Source: Desulfonema limicola (GTDB taxonomy: Bacteria > Desulfobacterota > Desulfobacteria > Desulfobacterales > DYRC01). Taken from it: DNA of 32,673 nucleotides. A model generated the notes under the pieces. It did not search any database and was not told the DNA's origin. It saw only the letters and a program-made list of their open reading frames with translations. The position numbers and the translations under genes were made by a program. The stretch covers positions 1 through 32,673 of the forward strand of contig DYRC01000007.1 in assembly GCA_020718925.1 (NCBI GenBank). Direction: 5' to 3'. Position 1 is the stretch's first letter, and each line of letters opens with the position of its first letter. This document shows positions 1 to 7,849 of this stretch, piece by piece.

Positions 1-41
1 GGGGGAGGGGTGCTTTGATAGCGAATCGGTATAAGAGCTGA

Positions 42-158
42 CCGTTTCTTTTTTATGAACTCAGGTTTTCGGCTGAGATTGAAAAAATCGCGGATGTGGA
101 AACTGAGCGATTGACAGAATCGTCGGTTGCCGATAATAAAGACAGACAAAGCAATTGA
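42..158 (+). other. Short open frame without a start codon; possible gene-end remnant
   Basis: A frame opens after a TGA at 39-41 and runs to a TGA at 156-158, just before the first kinase gene. It has no ATG, but the composition (Glu, Lys, Asp-rich, ending DNKDRQSN) looks protein-like. A run of six T at 49-54 could mark a frameshift. All three forward frames carry a stop between 19 and 41, so an upstream gene cannot simply run through. It is either a decayed C-terminus or chance coding. Confidence 0.2.
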
Positions 159-176
159 TAGAATCGGAAGGCTGCT

Positions 177-1304
177 ATGGATTGGAAAATTGTTCTGATT
201 GATGATGAGCCGGATATCCGGGATGTGATGTCGGTTATCCTCAAAGATGCGGGATATGTCGTTTTTACGGCACCGGACGGTGAAACCGGTTTGCAGCTCT
301 GTGAATCGGAATCTCCTCAGATTGTCATTACCGATATTCGTATGCCCGGAATGAACGGTCTTGAGGTTCTTGAAGCTCTCAAAAAAAAATCTCCGGATAC
401 AGAGGTGATTGTGGTTACTGCTTTCGGAGAAATGGATACCGCTATCCGTGCGCTTCAACTGGATGCTTCGGATTTCGTTACCAAGCCGATTAACGATGAA
501 GCGATCCGCATGGCACTGAAACGGGCAAAGGAGCGATACAGGTCAGGAAAAAAACTTGCTGACTATACTGCCATGCTTGAAAAGGAAAACGCCGATATGG
601 CGATGATTCTGCATCAGGATAAGATGATGTCTTTGGGGAGGCTTGCTGCCAGCGTTGTCCATGAAATCAACAATCCGCTTTCCGGGATTCTCAATTATCT
701 CAGGCTGATGATGCGAATCCTTAAACAGAAAGATATGACAAGCGAACTCAGACAGAAATTTCAGCGTTATCTTGAACTGGTTGAAAACGAAACCAGCCGA
801 TGTTCGCAGATCGTTTCCGGTCTGCTTAGTTTTTCCCGGAAATCGCCGCCTGCTTTCAGTCAGGTATCGGTAGAAGAATTACTGAATCGCAGCAAAATAC
901 TCAGCCAGCACAAGCTTGAACTCGGCAATATCCGGCTCGGACTTTCCGTAAAAAAAGACATTCCGCAGGTGCATGGGGATTTCAATCAGTTACAGCAATG
1001 TCTGATCAACCTTATTTTCAATGCGATTGATGCGATGCCTGATGGCGGAAATCTCCGACTTGAAGGCGGCTATGATGCTGACAAAAACACGGTTATCATC
1101 AAAGTTGAAGATAGCGGCTGCGGGATTGAAGCCAAAGACCTGCCTCATATTTTTGAGCCGTTTTTTACCACGAAAAAAGAAGGATACGGCGTAGGACTCG
1201 GGCTTTCGACAGTTTATGGAATTATTGAGCGGCACAAAGGCAGCATTCAGGTGGAAAGCCATATCGGAACCGGAACTGTTTTTACGATTTTCTTACCATT
1301 ATGA
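177..1304 (+). CDS. Hybrid signalling protein: receiver + histidine kinase
   Basis: This 375-residue protein has an N-terminal receiver domain (about 4-118) with acidic pocket IDDEPD, phosphoacceptor D53 in VITDIRMPG and conserved K103. A short helical linker leads to a HisKA dimerisation region with the H-box ASVVHEINNPL (H162). The HATPase domain follows (about 225-375), with N box NLIFNAIDA, G1 DSGCGI, FEPFFTTK and G2 GVGLGLS. There is no membrane segment, so it is cytoplasmic. The receiver comes first, so the kinase is probably itself controlled by phosphorylation from another kinase. The start at 177 has GGAAGG seven to twelve bases upstream. Its stop overlaps the ATG of the sigma54 activator (ATGA), so the two form a coupled operon and the activator is the likely functional partner. 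That activator has no receiver domain, so the link may be indirect. The input signal is unknown. Confidence 0.93.
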   Translation: MDWKIVLIDDEPDIRDVMSVILKDAGYVVFTAPDGETGLQLCESESPQIVITDIRMPGMNGLEVLEALKKKSPDTEVIVVTAFGEMDTAIRALQLDASDFVTKPINDEAIRMALKRAKERYRSGKKLADYTAMLEKENADMAMILHQDKMMSLGRLAASVVHEINNPLSGILNYLRLMMRILKQKDMTSELRQKFQRYLELVENETSRCSQIVSGLLSFSRKSPPAFSQVSVEELLNRSKILSQHKLELGNIRLGLSVKKDIPQVHGDFNQLQQCLINLIFNAIDAMPDGGNLRLEGGYDADKNTVIIKVEDSGCGIEAKDLPHIFEPFFTTKKEGYGVGLGLSTVYGIIERHKGSIQVESHIGTGTVFTIFLPL

Positions 1305-3040
1305 TCAGATTGAGCCAAAGCAAATACAGTGTTTCATTCAGTCAGTGGCTGCAAATTCTGGATGAACTGAATATCGGAGCGTTTATGGTGGATTGCCGCC
1401 GCCGGGTTTCCTCAATGAACTATTCGGCTCAGTCGCTGATAGGATTGCGCGAATCGGAAGCTGTGGGAAGACCGTGCCGGGAAGTTTTTATGGGCGTTCC
1501 CTGTCTTGCAAACTGTATGTTCAAAGACAACAGCGATATGGCAGACGATGAGAACGAAATTCAGATACGGGATGATTTTGATGAAAAACATCTTTTTACG
1601 CGAGTTGCAACGCCGGTGTATGACGATTGCCGCCATATCGTAGGCTGCCTGACGATTATACAGGATCAGAAGCCCATCGCCGATCTTATTGACAGAATCC
1701 GTCATGAAGAACGCAACGTAAAAATTATCCTTGATAATCTCGATATCGGCGTCTTTACGGTGAACCATGACTACTATCTCACCTTCTTTAACAAGAACGC
1801 TGAAAAAATATCCGGTTACGGCCGCCGTGAAGTTTTGGGAAAACCCTGTGCTGCGATTTTCAAAGGCGAGGCGGCTGAAGGTTTCTGTATGTTGAAGGAA
1901 ACCATCAGAGACGGCGTAACACGCAGCAGCCGGCACGGTAAAATGATTACCCGGCACGGAGAAATCATTCCGATTCATGTCAGTTACATGGCGCTCAGAA
2001 ACGAAAAAGACACCATTGTCGGCGGGTTGGCAACTTTCCATGACTTAACGCTGGTCTATCAGCTTGATCAGGCGATCAGCGACCGATATACGTTTAACGA
2101 CATGATCGGAAAAAGTCCTGCCATGCAGCGAACTTTTGAACAGGTTCATGCCGTTGCAAGTACGGATGCTACCGTACTGATTGAGGGGCAGACCGGGACA
2201 GGCAAAGATCTGCTGGCAAAAGCCATACACTCGGACAGCCGGCGGGCTGACAGGCAGATGGTCAAAGTCAACTGTGCGGCTATCCCGGAAAGCCTTTTGG
2301 AGTCGGAGATGTTCGGCTATGTCCGAGGCGCGTTCACAGGGGCGGATCAGGACAAGCCCGGACGCTTTCAGGAAGCTGACGGAGGAACGTTGTTTTTGGA
2401 TGAAATCGGTGATCTGCCGCTGCCGCTTCAGGCAAAACTGTTACGGGTTTTGGAAGAAAAGGTGTTTTATCCTCTGGGAAGCCGCCGAATTATGAAGGTA
2501 GATGTGCGGATTATCACCGCGACAAACCGCAATCTGCGGGAGCTTGTCGGCAAGCAGCTTTTTCGGGAAGACCTGTATTATCGCCTGAATGTATTCCGAA
2601 TTGAGCTGCCTGCCTTGAAAGAGTGCCGGCTTGATATTCCCCTGCTGATCCGACATATCATCAGACGCCTCTGTGCTGCCCGAAACGACAGAGTAATTGA
2701 CCTTTCCGGACATGCTATGGAAATTCTTCTGAACTATGACTATCCCGGAAATATCAGAGAACTTGAAAACATCCTCGAACACGCGCTGATCATCTGCCGG
2801 GAAAATCTCATTCAACAGAACGATTTCCCCGAATACCTGCAACATCCGATAGAAAGACGGGGGAATACGCCTGCCGGTTTTTCGCCGGCTGAAGAAATTG
2901 ATGAACGGGAACGGGAAGAAATTCTCCGGGTGCTGCGGGAAAATGGCTGGAATCGCAGGAAAACAGCAGCATCCATCGGAATAGATCGCTCTACATTATG
3001 GCGTAAGATGAAAAAGCTGGGGTTGAAATTTCAACGTTGA
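1301..3040 (+). CDS. Double-PAS sigma54-dependent transcriptional activator
   Basis: This 579-residue enhancer-binding protein has two PAS sensor domains (about 15-125 and 140-255), an AAA+ domain (about 266-500) and a Fis-type helix-turn-helix (about 545-579, ending in RSTLWRKMKKLGL). The AAA+ core is complete: Walker A GQTGTGK (296-302), the sigma54-contact loop GAFTGA (343-348) and Walker B FLDEIGD (D367, E368), so it should remodel sigma54 RNA polymerase. Both PAS domains carry cysteines at equivalent places: C59, C68 and C72 in the first, C183 and C196 in the second. This pattern suggests redox or metal/cofactor sensing, which is an inference. There is no receiver domain, so the PAS domains are the input. 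It is translationally coupled to the preceding hybrid kinase through ATGA. No target promoter can be assigned; sigma54-type promoters occur at 11.68 and 12.29 kb in this window. Confidence 0.94.
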   Translation: MIRLSQSKYSVSFSQWLQILDELNIGAFMVDCRRRVSSMNYSAQSLIGLRESEAVGRPCREVFMGVPCLANCMFKDNSDMADDENEIQIRDDFDEKHLFTRVATPVYDDCRHIVGCLTIIQDQKPIADLIDRIRHEERNVKIILDNLDIGVFTVNHDYYLTFFNKNAEKISGYGRREVLGKPCAAIFKGEAAEGFCMLKETIRDGVTRSSRHGKMITRHGEIIPIHVSYMALRNEKDTIVGGLATFHDLTLVYQLDQAISDRYTFNDMIGKSPAMQRTFEQVHAVASTDATVLIEGQTGTGKDLLAKAIHSDSRRADRQMVKVNCAAIPESLLESEMFGYVRGAFTGADQDKPGRFQEADGGTLFLDEIGDLPLPLQAKLLRVLEEKVFYPLGSRRIMKVDVRIITATNRNLRELVGKQLFREDLYYRLNVFRIELPALKECRLDIPLLIRHIIRRLCAARNDRVIDLSGHAMEILLNYDYPGNIRELENILEHALIICRENLIQQNDFPEYLQHPIERRGNTPAGFSPAEEIDEREREEILRVLRENGWNRRKTAASIGIDRSTLWRKMKKLGLKFQR

Positions 3041-3169
3041 ATCAATGCTCGTATAAAACTTCTGCTTCATGACTGATTGCTGTTCGTTCTGATATGCCGT
3101 TACAACATATATCGTTTCCCTATTGATTAAACAACATATCCGCAATGTCCGAACCGACCTCTGCAGTCA

Positions 3170-3388
3170 TTACGGAGGAAGACCGACTTTTTTACCGGTT
3201 CTATCTTCATAATACCCGCAGAGTTCTTCCGATGTCGGATCAGGCTTTTCGGCAATAATTCCGGTAAGAAATATGCGCCCTTCTTCATGTATTGCCGGTG
3301 TCTGTCCTCCTCCGTGCGGTTTCGGACGGATATGTCCGTTCTGCCTGAAATTTTTTATCAGACCGGAAACAGATGTCAGAGAAAATAC
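3170..3388 (-). pseudogene. Remnant of an IS630-type transposase N-terminus
   Basis: The reverse strand of the 3041-3555 gap holds a 72-codon open stretch between two stops. It contains LIKNFRQNGHIRPKPHGGG followed by a PDPTSEELCGYY-like segment. This is the helix-turn-helix linker (RPKPHGGG) and the second helical part typical of IS630/Tc1-type transposases. The DDE catalytic domain is absent: the frame stops after KKVGLPP. No start codon or terminal repeats could be found, and the upstream frame is interrupted by TGA at 3389-3391. The rest of the gap (3041-3169 and 3389-3490) shows nothing recognisable. This is an old insertion scar, not an active element. Confidence 0.72.
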
Positions 3389-3497
3389 TCAGAGCAAATG
3401 ATTGGTGAAATGACTTCTGGCATCAAAGAATCCGAATGAAAATTGCTGCATAGGGTTTACCGACTATGGTGAATCACACACATAATCGGATTAAAAC

Positions 3498-3526
3498 TTG
3501 ACTTATTTTTATCATAATTTTATAAA
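3498..3526 (+). promoter_or_regulatory. Sigma70-type promoter for membrane protein and receiver gene
   Basis: TTGACT (3498-3503) and TATAAA (3521-3526) are separated by exactly 17 bases, within an AT-rich stretch 30 bases upstream of the start. A strong ribosome site GGAGGGG lies at 3547-3553. Confidence 0.7.
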
Positions 3527-3555
3527 TAGGCTAAACAAACCACAACGGAGGGGCA

Positions 3556-4164
3556 ATGAACTTCAAACTTTATCTTGAAACCGCATGGAAACTGATGCTT
3601 CAGTATATTGCGCCGCTGATTCTGATGACGCTGGTTATGGGCGTTGCCAGCGTCATAACGCTTGGCTTTCTTGCGCCGGTAATGATGGCGGGCTATATGC
3701 AGTCTGTCCTGCTGATGATCAGAAACGGACGTGAACCTGTGATTCAGGATATTTTTTCGCAGATGAAACTGTTTTTTCCGCTTCTCGGATTCGGAATAGC
3801 TGTGTTTATCCTTATTATGATGGGCTTGATGATGTTCATCCTGCCCGGCATCCTCATATCTTTAGCCATCTCTTATATCTGCCTGTATATGCTGCCGCTG
3901 ATGACAGACAAACAAAAGGGAATTATTGAGGCAGTGAAAGAAAGCTTTGAGATCACGACGAACAAAGAAAAATTTTCGGATCATCTGATTGTCGCAATTC
4001 TGATCACGGGAATTTATATGCTCGGAGGCTATACCTATATCGGCTGGATATTCACGCTGCCCTTTTCAACCGTGTTTCTGATGCTTATCTATGAAGAACA
4101 GGTCAATCGGATGCCGATGCAGCCCATGTATCAAGCCGAACCGCCGGAACAGAATAACGCTTAA
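3556..4164 (+). CDS. Polytopic membrane protein of unknown function
   Basis: A 202-residue integral membrane protein. Hydrophobic segments are visible at about 15-50 (two closely spaced helices), 72-95, 96-120 and 143-180, and the tail is polar and Pro/Gln-rich. The pattern (amphipathic start, a loop ending in ILPGILISLAISY, then an EAVKESFEITT segment) resembles the broad DUF975/YciC-like group of bacterial membrane proteins. I cannot assign it to a named family with certainty and no transport or enzymatic motif is visible. The start is well supported by GGAGGGG and a good sigma70 promoter. The receiver gene follows after 15 bases, so the two are probably cotranscribed. Confidence 0.85.
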   Translation: MNFKLYLETAWKLMLQYIAPLILMTLVMGVASVITLGFLAPVMMAGYMQSVLLMIRNGREPVIQDIFSQMKLFFPLLGFGIAVFILIMMGLMMFILPGILISLAISYICLYMLPLMTDKQKGIIEAVKESFEITTNKEKFSDHLIVAILITGIYMLGGYTYIGWIFTLPFSTVFLMLIYEEQVNRMPMQPMYQAEPPEQNNA

Positions 4165-4179
4165 CCTATCAGGAGTATT

Positions 4180-4719
4180 ATGATGCCGAATCCCACAACG
4201 ATTATGATTATTGACGATGATGAAACCAACAGATATATTCTTTCCGATCTCGTTGAAATGCTTGAGCATATTCCGATTCTTGCCGGAGATGGGATTACGG
4301 CGTTGAATATTATGCGGAAACAGCCGCCTGATCTTGTGCTGCTGGATATTCTCATGCCTAAAATGACGGGCTACGAAGTCCTAAAGCTGATGAAAGAGGA
4401 GGAGGCTATGGCAGATATTCCGGTCATGATTACCTCCGGAGTCAATGAGATGGATATTGTGGTACAGTGCATCAAAAAGGGCGCGGAAGACTATATTACC
4501 AAGCCCTATAACCTGTCTGTGCTTAAAAACAAAATCATCTCCTGTCTTGAAAAAAAGAATTTAAACTCTCAGGATAAGGATCGTCTGAAAAATAAGGAAG
4601 AATATGAGCTTCATCTGAAAATTTATCAGAAACAGATGGAAGAATATACGCGGTGCGGCGATACCGGCTGCGCTGAAACGCAGGCAAAGTACGGAAAGCA
4701 GTTTCCCACTGCCCGATAA
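4180..4719 (+). CDS. Response regulator, receiver domain with helical C-terminal tail
   Basis: This 179-residue protein has a receiver domain (about 7-125) with acidic cluster IDDDE, phosphoacceptor D56 in LLDILMP, TS switch residues in MITSGV and K108 in YITKPY. It has no DNA-binding domain. The C-terminal 50 residues are charged, probably coiled-coil, and contain a CGDTGC pair near the end. It probably works by protein-protein interaction, either as a phosphate sink or as a partner of a kinase encoded elsewhere. It lies 15 bases after the membrane-protein gene in the same direction and converges on the next receiver gene with only three bases between the stops. Confidence 0.9.
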   Translation: MMPNPTTIMIIDDDETNRYILSDLVEMLEHIPILAGDGITALNIMRKQPPDLVLLDILMPKMTGYEVLKLMKEEEAMADIPVMITSGVNEMDIVVQCIKKGAEDYITKPYNLSVLKNKIISCLEKKNLNSQDKDRLKNKEEYELHLKIYQKQMEEYTRCGDTGCAETQAKYGKQFPTAR

Positions 4720-4722
4720 CGT

Positions 4723-5355
4723 TTATTTTTGTTTGTAAAAATCAGGATAGAGTTCTTTCGCGCAGCTAGGGCATATTCCGTGACTGAATTTTGCTTCGGA
4801 ATGATTTCTGATATAAACCTCTATCACTTCCCATGCTCCCTTGTCATCTCTGATTTTTTTGCAGTGAGAACATATCGGCAGAAGTCCTTTCAGCACCTTG
4901 ATTTCTGCCAACGCCTTTTCAAGTTCTTCCTTTTGCCGGAGAATTTCGTTTCGCTGCCGCAGAATGGTCAGATGCGTATTGACTCTTGCCAAAACCTCTT
5001 CCTGTCGAAAGGGTTTGGTGATGTAATCCACCGCACCGAGATTAAAGCCTTTGATTTTATCTGAAATTTCGGAAAGCGATGTCATAAAAATGACAGGAAT
5101 ATCCTTTATTTCAGGCTTTTTCTTAATGCGGCGGCAGGTCTCGAACCCATCAATGCCGGGCATCATCACGTCTAATAAGATAATGTCCGGTCTGAGTGTC
5201 TCAAGCTTTGCCAAGCCCGCTTCCCCATGTTCAGCCATTTGTATCTCAAAGCCCGATACTTTCAGATATTTCAACAAAATTTTCAAATTCGTCGGACTGT
5301 CGTCAATAATCAGGATTACGGCTTTTTCCGAAAGATCGTTATTCATAGGCAGCAT
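4723..5355 (-). CDS. Response regulator with C-terminal four-cysteine domain
   Basis: A 210-residue protein. The receiver domain (about 12-130) has D19 and D20 in the acidic pocket, phosphoacceptor D62 in LLDVMMPG and K114 in ITKPF. A coiled-coil linker (about 130-157) leads to a C-terminal module with ICSHCKKIRD (C162, C165) and GICPSCAKELYP (C195, C198). Four cysteines in two C-X2-C pairs suggest a zinc site. This tail is common after receiver or PAS domains in environmental Proteobacteria, but its role is not established. A second in-frame ATG at 5346 could be the real start, since AGAGA lies about ten bases before it; the longer form is given. It is transcribed alone, convergent with the neighbouring receiver gene. 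Confidence 0.9.
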   Translation of the reverse strand: MLPMNNDLSEKAVILIIDDSPTNLKILLKYLKVSGFEIQMAEHGEAGLAKLETLRPDIILLDVMMPGIDGFETCRRIKKKPEIKDIPVIFMTSLSEISDKIKGFNLGAVDYITKPFRQEEVLARVNTHLTILRQRNEILRQKEELEKALAEIKVLKGLLPICSHCKKIRDDKGAWEVIEVYIRNHSEAKFSHGICPSCAKELYPDFYKQK

Positions 5356-5436
5356 TCTCTGTGATTAAATGTAATTCATCTTTTGAATATTTGAATGATG
5401 ATCATACTAAATAATTCAGAATATGAAAAGCATAAT

Positions 5437-7842
5437 TTACATCATGCGATTCTGATCAAAATCAAACACGACTTTGAGCGTTCCTGCGTCATCTTTTTGA
5501 ACTTTCAATCGGGCAGAAAATGGTGAGCCTTTTTTTGAGATAAAACCATCAATTGTTTCGGTTATTCCTTTTTCTAAAAGCAATAGTACCGTTTCTCTGG
5601 GCAGCTCTTTTTGCGCGATGGTTTTCCAAATCACGAATTTGCATCCGCCGTTTTCTTCTTTCCAATTGGCACACCCGAAGCCTTTGTTCCCTTCAACAAC
5701 TTTGCCGCCGCAAGCCGGGCAGATTCCGATTTCTTCCGGCTCTCCGAAATCAAACTGAATCCTCCATTCGGTTTCTTCTTGTTGAACAAGTTTTAGGGAT
5801 GCGGAAAAGGGCGTTCCTTTTTTGGACATAAAGCCTTCTATCGGCGCTGTTTCGCGCTTTTCAAGCAATTGCTGAATGACAGAAATTTCCAAATCTTTGC
5901 CTGCCAATTGTTTCCAGATTACGAATTTACATCCGCCGTTTTCTTCTTTCCAATTGGCGCACCCGAAGCCTTTTTTGCCTTCAATAATGCTTCCCCCGCA
6001 AGCCGGACATTTTCCGATTTCAGAAGGATCACTGCTCATTTTAAATTCCTCCACCATTTGGCTGACAAACTGCCGAATCGTTGTTAAAAAATCTTCGCCT
6101 GAATCCTCTCCGCGTGCAATGCGGTCAAGACGCCTTTCCCAACGGGCGGTTTCCTCCGGCGAAGTCAGAATTTTTGCCATCGTTAAGCCGCGCAGCCGAT
6201 CAATCAGCAGGCAGCCTTTATCTGTTGCGATAATCTGCTTTTTATTTCGTTCTGCATAGTTTCTGTGCAGAAGCGTTTCGATAATCTGAGCGCGGGTTGC
6301 CTGAGTTCCGAGTCCCACATCGCCCCGATAGACTTTCTTCAATTCTTCTTCAGACACATATTTTGCCGGATTGGTCATATCTTTGAGCAGCAATGCTTCG
6401 GAATACTCCGGCGGCGGCGTGGTCATTTTCTTTTCAATCCGGCTCTCCGTTACCATTGCCGGATCGTTATCCGCCAGCGGCGGCAGATTCCCGGCTTCCG
6501 AATCTTCTTCCTCACGCGCTTCATTTTTATACAACGCCTGCCAGCCGGGCTTGAGAATTACCCGTCCTTTGGTCTGAAAATTCTGTTTTTTCACCTCAGT
6601 TACAATATCGGTCTGCTCAAATTCAAAATCCGGATGAAATGCTGCGGCAAATCGCCGGATAACCAAATCGTAAAGTTTGCTTTCCTGATCGCCGGCAGAT
6701 GCCGGAAGCGGCGCAAGCGGAATCAGCGCGTGATGATCCGTCAGCTTGTCATCATCAAACACCCGCTTATTAGACGCCGCGATAAGCTTTTTCTCAACAC
6801 CGTCAAACAGTTCGGAGTAGTTTTGAGAAAGCTGTTCAACCAATTTTTTTGCCATATCCGCGTTTTGGCTGCCCAGCACTTTGGAATCTGTACGCGGATA
6901 AGACAGGCACTTTTTTTGTTCATACAGATTTTGGGCAATATCCAGCGTGGTCTGGGCAGAGAAAGCAAACTGCTTGTTAGCATCCTGCTGAAGTTCGGTC
7001 AGCGAATACAAGGGCGGCGGCGGCTGTTTTTTTTTCTGCTTTTTAACCGATGCGACATTTCCGGTCTGCTTCTCAATACTTCTCTGAACCTGAACTGCCT
7101 CTTCCTCAGTATAAAACCGGTTTTCTTTTTTCTTAGTCCAAAGCCCTGTCCAAGTTCCTTTATCATTGGCAAATACGGCGCGAAGCATCCAAAATGGTTC
7201 CGGCTTGAAATTTTCCCGCTCCCTGCGCCGATCCGCGAGCAGAGAAAGCACGGCAGTCTGAACCCGTCCCACGCTGAATAAATCTTTAAGCCGAATTGTG
7301 GCAGCCCGCGAGCCGTTCATACCCACAAGCCAGTCTGCAATCTGACGCGACTGCCCGGCTTTCCACAGCCGATCATAAAATGAGGCAGGCTTTGATTTTT
7401 CCAAGCCCTCTTTGATCACCTGCGGCGTCAATGCCTGACTTGTCCAGAACCGCCTCATATTGTTCGGCGAATTGAAATCAGACACAAGAAGAATGGTTCG
7501 GGCAATCACTTCGCCTTCGCGCCCTGCATCAGTAGCAATCACGATCTTATCAAAATGTCCCTGATTCAGCACCGATTTGATAATGTTAAGCTGCTTTTCC
7601 GTTGCAGCAATAGATTTATATTTAAACTGTTCCGGTAAAATGGGCAGCACATCAAGCCGCCATCGCCCACCCCATTTGTCATCATAATCTTCCGGCTCTG
7701 ACAAGTCCACCAGATGCCCGATAGCCCAAGTGATGACATACTGCTCATTTTCCAAATAGCCGTCTTTTTTTCCATTAACCCCAAGTGCTTTGGCAAAATC
7801 TCTGGCAACCGACGGCTTTTCTGTGAGAATCAGTGTTTTCAT
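5437..7842 (-). CDS. topB: DNA topoisomerase III (type IA) with duplicated zinc-finger tail
   Basis: This enzyme relaxes and decatenates DNA by cutting one strand through a 5'-phosphotyrosine link. The 801 residues include the TOPRIM domain with TEKPS (E8) and the acidic signature DAGREGE (D105 onward), then the gate domains. The catalytic tyrosine is Y315 in CLSYPRTDS. Residues 630-801 hold two near-identical modules, each with CPACGG, FGCANWKEENGGCKFVIW and a following beta-rich segment ending F(M/I)SKKG(T/S)PFSA. The four cysteines per module suggest zinc binding. Enterobacterial TopB is about 650 residues, so the extra length is mostly this tail. The DNA of the two modules is also highly similar (5630-5710 and 5915-5995), so the duplication is fairly recent or under gene conversion. 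It starts seven bases after carA stops and is the last gene of a four-gene operon. Confidence 0.95.
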   Translation of the reverse strand: MKTLILTEKPSVARDFAKALGVNGKKDGYLENEQYVITWAIGHLVDLSEPEDYDDKWGGRWRLDVLPILPEQFKYKSIAATEKQLNIIKSVLNQGHFDKIVIATDAGREGEVIARTILLVSDFNSPNNMRRFWTSQALTPQVIKEGLEKSKPASFYDRLWKAGQSRQIADWLVGMNGSRAATIRLKDLFSVGRVQTAVLSLLADRRRERENFKPEPFWMLRAVFANDKGTWTGLWTKKKENRFYTEEEAVQVQRSIEKQTGNVASVKKQKKKQPPPPLYSLTELQQDANKQFAFSAQTTLDIAQNLYEQKKCLSYPRTDSKVLGSQNADMAKKLVEQLSQNYSELFDGVEKKLIAASNKRVFDDDKLTDHHALIPLAPLPASAGDQESKLYDLVIRRFAAAFHPDFEFEQTDIVTEVKKQNFQTKGRVILKPGWQALYKNEAREEEDSEAGNLPPLADNDPAMVTESRIEKKMTTPPPEYSEALLLKDMTNPAKYVSEEELKKVYRGDVGLGTQATRAQIIETLLHRNYAERNKKQIIATDKGCLLIDRLRGLTMAKILTSPEETARWERRLDRIARGEDSGEDFLTTIRQFVSQMVEEFKMSSDPSEIGKCPACGGSIIEGKKGFGCANWKEENGGCKFVIWKQLAGKDLEISVIQQLLEKRETAPIEGFMSKKGTPFSASLKLVQQEETEWRIQFDFGEPEEIGICPACGGKVVEGNKGFGCANWKEENGGCKFVIWKTIAQKELPRETVLLLLEKGITETIDGFISKKGSPFSARLKVQKDDAGTLKVVFDFDQNRMM

Positions 7843-7849
7843 GGCGTTG

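Noticed and set aside
53-244. A 63-codon minus-strand frame at the window start
   Set aside because: It overlaps the start of the hybrid kinase antisense and has no ribosome site or recognisable domain.
1412-2041. A 209-codon antisense frame in the PAS activator gene
   Set aside because: The sense strand has two PAS domains and continuous sigma54-activator motifs; the antisense product has no recognisable feature.
3041-3160. Possible terminator after the PAS activator gene
   Set aside because: No stem of useful length followed by a T-run could be found.
6265-7281. A 338-codon open frame on the plus strand inside topB
   Set aside because: It is fully antisense to a clear topoisomerase III reading frame and its translation is Arg/Phe-rich without domains; it is a shadow frame.
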